Assembly: GCA_937925755.1 (NCBI GenBank)
Contig: CALAMX010000026.1
Span: forward strand, 1 to 19,464
DNA length: 19,464 bases
DNA from: an uncultured Burkholderiales bacterium
Lineage (GTDB): Bacteria; Pseudomonadota; Gammaproteobacteria; Burkholderiales; Thiobacillaceae
Direction of reading: 5' to 3'
Of the stretch, positions 16,313-19,464 are shown piece after piece. The position numbers and the translations under genes were made by a program. Under the pieces are notes generated by a model that saw nothing but the letters and a program-made list of their open reading frames with translations, was not told the origin of the DNA and ran no database searches. The number at the start of each line of letters is the position of its first letter. Positions within the stretch are counted from its first letter, which is position 1.

Positions 16313-17361
16313 GCAGTCAAATCAAACCCGGCTACGCCCGCCCGCTCGATCTCAAGCAAGGCCGTGTGGAACTCGCCCACGGCGGCGGCGGCCGGGCGAT
16401 GGTGCAGCTCGTCGCCGAGTTGTTCGCCCGCCACCTCGGTAACGATCTCCTCGCCCAGGGCAACGATGGGGCCGTGCTGCCCGAGCCTGGCGGCCGCCTC
16501 GTAGTGGCCACCGACAGCCACGTGGTCTCGCCGCTGTTCTTTCCCGGCGGCGACATCGGCTGCCTTGCCGTGCATGGGACGGTGAACGACGTGGCGGTAA
16601 TGGGGGGCGAACCGCGCTACATCGCCGCCGGCTTCATCCTCGAGGAGGGTTTCCCGCTCGCCGACCTCGCGCGCATCGTCGCCTCCATGGCCGCGGCCGC
16701 ACGGCGCGCCGGGGTCAAGCTGGTGGCGGGCGACACCAAGGTGGTGGAACGCGGCAAGGGCGACGGGGTGTTCATCACCACCACCGGGGTCGGTGTGCTA
16801 CCACCGGGCCTGGCGCTCTCCGGTGACTGTGCGCGACCGGGTGATGTCGTGTTCCTCTCCGGACCGATTGGCGAGCACGGCATGGCCATCCTGAGTGTGC
16901 GCGAAAACCTGGGTTTCGACGCCCCCATCCTGTCCGACACCGCCCCACTCAACGGGCTGACTGCAGCGATGCTGGCCAGTGGCGCCCATCTGCGGCTCAT
17001 GCGCGACCCCACCCGCGGGGGACTTGCCGCCACCCTGAACGAGATCGCCCAGCAGTCCGGGGTAGGCATACACATCGACGAGACGGCCATTCCCATCCGG
17101 CCTGCCGTGGCGGCCGGCTGTGAGCTGTTGGGCCTCGACCCGCTTAACCTCGCCAACGAAGGCAGGCTGGTCGCCGTCTGCGCCCCTGAGGACGCCGACC
17201 GTCTGCTCGCCGCCATGCGCACCCACCCCCTGGGCGCAGAGGCCGCGCTGATCGGCGAGGTGGTGGCAGACAAACAGCGCTTCGTGCAAATGCGCACCCG
17301 CTTCGGCGGCCGCCGCATGGTCGATTGGCTGGCCGGCGAACAGCTACCGCGGATCTGTTGA
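16309..17361 (+). CDS. hypE: Hydrogenase maturation protein HypE (thiocarboxamide dehydratase)
   Basis: HypE takes the carbamoyl group from HypF onto its C-terminal cysteine and dehydrates it with ATP to a thiocyanate, the CN donor. The ATG overlapping the hypD stop is chosen, because an earlier start would add 54 residues translated from within hypD. The 350-residue protein belongs to the PurM/SelD ATPase group: AHGGGGRAMVQLV at the N-terminus, TDSHVVSPLFFPGGDIG, AVHGTVNDVAVMG, KLVAGDTKVVERGKGDG, and MRDPTRGGLAATLNEIA. It ends PRIC, with the indispensable terminal cysteine present (Cys350). It is the last gene of the cluster; no hypX or regulator follows. Confidence 0.98.
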   Translation: MSSQIKPGYARPLDLKQGRVELAHGGGGRAMVQLVAELFARHLGNDLLAQGNDGAVLPEPGGRLVVATDSHVVSPLFFPGGDIGCLAVHGTVNDVAVMGGEPRYIAAGFILEEGFPLADLARIVASMAAAARRAGVKLVAGDTKVVERGKGDGVFITTTGVGVLPPGLALSGDCARPGDVVFLSGPIGEHGMAILSVRENLGFDAPILSDTAPLNGLTAAMLASGAHLRLMRDPTRGGLAATLNEIAQQSGVGIHIDETAIPIRPAVAAGCELLGLDPLNLANEGRLVAVCAPEDADRLLAAMRTHPLGAEAALIGEVVADKQRFVQMRTRFGGRRMVDWLAGEQLPRIC

Positions 17362-17402
17362 GCCAGGCAGGTCGCAGGTGGCGCAGCGCTTGCGGCATTT
17401 TC
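17362..17402 (+). other. Short spacer after hypE, weak hairpin only
   Basis: A four-base stem CGCA/TGCG around the palindrome AGCGCT is followed by GCATTTT. This could be a poor terminator of the hyp operon, but it is too weak to call. It ends directly at the CRISPR-repeat-like sequence. Confidence 0.2.
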
Positions 17403-17431
17403 AGGTCGATCCCCGCGTGTGCAGGGTTGCC
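17403..17431 (-). repeat. Solitary type I-E-like CRISPR repeat, degenerate copy 1
   Basis: A 29-base stretch with GGTCGATCCCCGC, four variable bases, then GCAGGG. It agrees with copy 2 (18628-18656) at 22 of 29 positions. Type I-E repeats have this form: a CCCCGC-N4-GCGGGG palindrome flanked by short arms. In translation on the minus strand it gives NPAHAGID, close to the PAYAGID signature that such repeats produce in spurious proteins. The stem has one mismatch (C opposite A). There is no second repeat 61 bases away on either side. Confidence 0.5.
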
Positions 17432-17834
17432 CGTGTCATTGGCAAGACCATCCACTACGAGAAGCCTCTCGGCTCGCCACTGCCGGAGGTGATACACGCC
17501 GTGGCCGAGGTAAACAATCGGCTTGGGATCGTCCTCTCCCGGGCACAGACGGGTTGATCCATCTGGCATACGCCACCGCCTGGGGCCTTGGCGAGCTGAT
17601 GAGTATGTGCAGCGTCGTGCTCGCCGCGCGGCGCGAGAGGCGACGCCCACTCGAACCGGATCACTGGCGGCGATGAAGAGCAGGAAGATGCCTTGCGTGA
17701 ATCGCATGTGACAAGCTTAGCAAGCGCCTTGCCAACCATCTATCCTGACGACTCACACGCAACGGCCTCGCCGCCAAGCAAGGGGAACATTACAAAACTG
17801 ACTGCCCCGGCGCATCGCTTGGGCGGCTGCGCGC
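17432..17834. other. Segment without a recognised gene
   Basis: Both strands hold short open frames, but none has a recognisable motif, a good ribosome binding site and coherent boundaries together. A plus frame reading PEVIHAVAEVNNRLGIVLSRAQ ends in TGA near 17558. A neighbouring frame reads LIHLAYATAWGLGELMSMC up to about 17676. These look like pieces of decayed genes joined out of frame. No transposase or tRNA is seen. Confidence 0.35.
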
Positions 17835-17903
17835 GTGCCGCCGCTATGTTGCGCGCTGGCTATGGCCTTGTCAGGATGTGCCCGCCCTGACGGTGTGGTA
17901 TGA
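17835..17903 (+). CDS. Possible short lipoprotein peptide (22 residues)
   Basis: From a GTG, the frame reads MPPLCCALAMALSGCARPDGVV and stops at TGA. The stretch ALAMALSGC has the form of a lipoprotein signal with lipobox LSGC. The TGA overlaps the ATG of the next small frame. The peptide is very short, as are the outer-membrane spanin lipoproteins of phages, but no partner gene is seen. It may equally be the residue of a longer decayed gene, since the frame is open only from a stop shortly upstream. Confidence 0.22.
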   Translation: MPPLCCALAMALSGCARPDGVV

Positions 17904-18010
17904 AGGCGCACATATGGCAGCCGATCACCGCGTTTCAGCCGGATGAAATCAGCGACCTCGAACGCCGTGGCAGGTTGGGCAACCTTGAGTGGGTGCGCCC
18001 CGATGCCTGA
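17900..18010 (+). CDS. Small hypothetical ORF (36 residues)
   Basis: The ATG overlaps the TGA of the preceding peptide. The product reads MKAHIWQPITAFQPDEIS, then DLERRGRLGNLEWVRPDA, and ends with a double stop TGA TGA. The composition looks protein-like and the end is convergent with the minus-strand remnant that stops at 18030. No family is recognised. It could be complete or the front end of a truncated gene. Confidence 0.35.
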   Translation: MKAHIWQPITAFQPDEISDLERRGRLGNLEWVRPDA

Positions 18011-18029
18011 TGAGTCCAGCCTCCTGTCC

Positions 18030-18307
18030 TCACCCGCCTGCTGCGCTACGCCGCCGGAAGCGGCACACGCAACAGGTGACGGAAGGCCCATTCAATATAC
18101 CCAACCCCGCCCGGGCGGCGTACCGCATGGATTCGCGCGCGACATGAATCTCGCCGCGCGTAAGTTCCAGCAGGGCGGCAAGCGCCTCGCTGGGAATCTC
18201 GGCGGCGTGCCCGTCGGCGGTGCCAGCGCGTGGCTCACCGCCTGCAAGGCCAAATCGGCGTGCCACGGCGCGGATTCAGCGTCTTTGGAAATCAGATGGG
18301 CGGCCAT
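18030..18307 (-). pseudogene. Frameshifted hypothetical gene
   Basis: The ATG at 18305-18307 starts MAAHLISKDAESAPWHADLALQAV. After about residue 35 this frame becomes Pro/Arg-rich and unprotein-like. A different frame then reads EIPSEALAALLELTRGEIH, VARESMRYAARAGLGILNG and ends at the TGA 18030-18032. The two halves together look like one protein of about 90 residues broken by a frameshift near 18200. It starts four bases after the stop of the remnant upstream, as in an operon. No family is recognised. A sequencing error cannot be excluded. Confidence 0.4.
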
Positions 18308-18310
18308 GGC

Positions 18311-18640
18311 TCAGCCCTCCAGCGCGCAGGCATCCAGCGCCCAGCAACATCTGCTGGCCCATCGCTTCGAGCTGGTTTTGCAGCCTGATATATTGGCCGC
18401 GCTGGCGATACAACGCTCGATCACGCGCGAGCGCTCGCGCCGCGCCTGTTCCGCCGCCACACCGCCGCGAGCAGCTCCGGTGTCGTCTCGTCCGGCCCGG
18501 CGTGGCCGGCGAAGCGGTGCAGCCCCGACACCTGGCGCGAAGCCACCGTCTTCGAGATACCCAGATGCCGGGCGATGCTGCCGATCTCCAGCCCGACGAC
18601 GAACAGCTCCAGCACCTGCCGCTCTCGGGGTCGATCCCCG
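18311..18640 (-). pseudogene. Decayed helix-turn-helix protein gene
   Basis: On the minus strand, directly from the CRISPR-like repeat, one frame reads RERQVLELFVVGLEIGSIA and RHLGISKTVASRQVSGLHRF, which has the shape of a LuxR-type or sigma region 4-type helix-turn-helix. It continues to PELLAAV and then hits a stop. Sensible sequence goes on in a second frame (AAEQARRERSRVIERCIASA), a third (LQNQLEAMGQQMLLG) and back (LDACALEG, TGA at 18311-18313). At least three small shifts therefore separate one original gene of about 110 residues. The start is not identifiable, because the frame runs into the repeat. The next gene begins four bases after the stop. Confidence 0.5.
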
Positions 18641-18656
18641 CATACGCGGGGTAACC
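18628..18656 (-). repeat. Solitary type I-E-like CRISPR repeat, copy 2
   Basis: A 29-base sequence with the perfect palindrome CCCCGC-ATAC-GCGGGG and flanks GGGTCGAT and TAACC. Read on the minus strand it translates as GYPAYAGIDP, the well-known signature of spurious proteins made from type I-E repeats. No second repeat lies at the usual distance of about 61 bases, so this is not an array. It sits between the decayed helix-turn-helix gene (minus) and the broken gene to its right (plus), both of which begin at its edges. Confidence 0.6.
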
Positions 18657-19088
18657 CTTCCGGCGGAAGGCGGAAGCTAAGGCGCTGCGTTGTGACGAGG
18701 CGCATCTGCGGCAGGATTTGCGCAAGGCGGCCCATGCCATCTTGCCATCTTGCGCCATGCGCGACGCGAGTTCGGTCTTGGCGGCGACGACGAAACGGCG
18801 CTGGCCGATTACGTCCGCCTGTCGCAGCGGGTGGTCGAGATGGGCGAACGGGTGGCGGTGCAGGTGCATCGAGACCGGCTGCAGTATGTGTTTGGCGCCA
18901 AGGCGCTGGGCGCGGTGGCGATCGTCGATTGGGAGAGCGCCGGGCCGCGCGGTCTGTATGGGCACCGCAATACTGCGGATGCTTTCGAGCGTGCCTGGGA
19001 GCGCCGCTACGCGCGCGACGGCGCGCAGATCGTGATGCGTGAGGCCAAGCAATGGAACCGACTTATCCGCTGGATACGCTGGCGCTGA
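18657..19088 (+). pseudogene. Hypothetical gene with an 8-bp duplication frameshift
   Basis: From the edge of the CRISPR-like repeat one frame reads AKALRCDEAHLRQDLRKAAHAIL. At 18736-18751 the eight bases GCCATCTT occur twice in tandem. If one copy is removed, the frame runs on without a break as RHARREFGLGGDDETALADY and VRLSQRVVEMGERVAVQVHR to the stop at 19086-19088. The later part (LQYVFGAKALGAVAIVDWES, then GLYGHRNTADAFERAWERRY) looks like a normal soluble protein. No family is recognised. A TTG at 18718 or a lost upstream start could have been used. The last 37 bases overlap the next gene, which implies co-translation before decay. Confidence 0.55.
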
Positions 19089-19330
19089 TCTTCGGCGACG
19101 GGCCGGATTCGCCGACGGCCGACGTCAATTCGCTGTATCACGCCAGCGTCAATCTGTCGCAGGATTACGCCCTTGGGCTGCTCGATGCGGCCTATCTCGA
19201 CGGGGTGCGCCGCATCCTCGCCGGCAATGCGTGGCGCGAGGATGGCGAGTGGATCGCACAATGCCGCGCTTGGCGCGCGGCTTACCGCACGCATCAAGAC
19301 GAGCTGTGGTGGTATCCGGAGCGCTGGTGA
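19052..19330 (+). CDS. Hypothetical protein (92 residues)
   Basis: The frame starts with ATG eight bases after a GAGG ribosome binding site and reads MEPTYPLDTLALIFGDGPDS, ending with DELWWYPERW and TGA. It is rich in Trp, Tyr and Ala, shows no membrane segment or signal peptide, and carries no motif that identifies a family. It overlaps the end of the broken gene upstream by 37 nt, so both probably belonged to one operon. It is the only intact-looking gene of normal appearance in the right-hand region. Function unknown. Confidence 0.6.
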   Translation: MEPTYPLDTLALIFGDGPDSPTADVNSLYHASVNLSQDYALGLLDAAYLDGVRRILAGNAWREDGEWIAQCRAWRAAYRTHQDELWWYPERW

Positions 19331-19407
19331 GCCTGCCAGTCATCCCGGCACTCGGCCGAGCACCAGCGGCGCATGTCCATCAGGGGCGCGCCGGGTGATG
19401 GGTGGAT

Positions 19408-19424
19408 GCGGGCCGGAGGCCCGC
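19408..19424 (+). repeat. GC-rich hairpin after the last gene
   Basis: Perfect 7-bp arms GCGGGCC/GGCCCGC enclose the loop GGA, about 78 bases after the stop of the last gene. No T run follows, so a classical intrinsic terminator is not supported. Confidence 0.45.
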
Positions 19425-19453
19425 GCACCGGCCCGCGCACCGGCCCGCGCACC
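19421..19453 (+). repeat. 12-bp GC-rich tandem repeat
   Basis: The unit CCGCGCACCGGC occurs twice exactly (19421-19432 and 19433-19444), followed by a partial third copy that diverges after CCGCGCACC. The repeat reaches almost to the window edge, so its full extent is unknown. Confidence 0.7.
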
Positions 19454-19464
19454 CGGGCAGCCGG

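Noticed and set aside
17419..17676. 85-codon plus-strand open frame starting within CRISPR-like repeat 1
   Set aside because: The start lies in the repeat, there is no ribosome binding site and the first half is Arg/Gly-rich. Only a short middle piece looks protein-like, so it was described as part of the segment without a gene.
17753..18091. 112-codon minus-strand open frame
   Set aside because: It overlaps the ends of better-supported frames, has no motif and no convincing start, and resembles an antisense shadow.
17403..18656. A true CRISPR array
   Set aside because: Only two degenerate repeats 1.2 kb apart are present, with no regularly spaced repeats and no cas gene.

Overview
The window most likely comes from a high-GC betaproteobacterium. 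The N-terminal and linker parts of IF-2, the N-terminus of NusA and the core of RimP read like betaproteobacterial versions. The order hupK/hoxV-hypA-hypB-hypF-hypC-hypD-hypE matches the one known from the membrane-bound hydrogenase operon of Ralstonia (Cupriavidus) eutropha. Species cannot be decided from the sequence.

Layout. (1) 1-2819, plus strand: the end of a surface-polysaccharide locus, with the C-terminal part of a DegT/DnrJ/EryC1/StrS sugar aminotransferase, a Wzx-like flippase and a probable GT-B glycosyltransferase. The three overlap each other, and the glycosyltransferase is visibly AT-richer than the rest of the window. (2) 2820-4047: a graveyard of two different IS481-type transposase remnants and three copies of a REP-like element whose 23-nt hairpin keeps its fold while its sequence changes. 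(3) 4048-9847, minus strand: the rimP-nusA-infB-rbfA-truB operon for ribosome maturation, transcription elongation/termination and translation initiation. (4) 9848-9997: a divergent intergenic region with a hairpin in the rimP leader. (5) 9998-17361, plus strand: a compact set of [NiFe]-hydrogenase maturation genes, with many 4-8 nt overlaps. (6) 17362-19464: a decayed region with two solitary sequences resembling type I-E CRISPR repeats, frameshifted genes (one with an 8-bp tandem duplication at the shift), small ORFs and one intact hypothetical gene. It ends in a 12-bp GC-rich tandem repeat.

How the genes work together. HypF and HypE make the cyanide ligand from carbamoyl phosphate. HypC and HypD carry the Fe(CN)2CO unit. 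HypA and HypB deliver nickel. HupK/HoxV resembles a hydrogenase large subunit without a complete set of metal ligands and is thought to act as an assembly scaffold. No hydrogenase structural gene, hypX or regulator lies in the window, so the target hydrogenase must be encoded elsewhere. The strongest leads for something undescribed are the covarying-hairpin repeats beside the transposase remnants and the CRISPR-repeat-like relics in the decayed right-hand region. No complete new system could be demonstrated.
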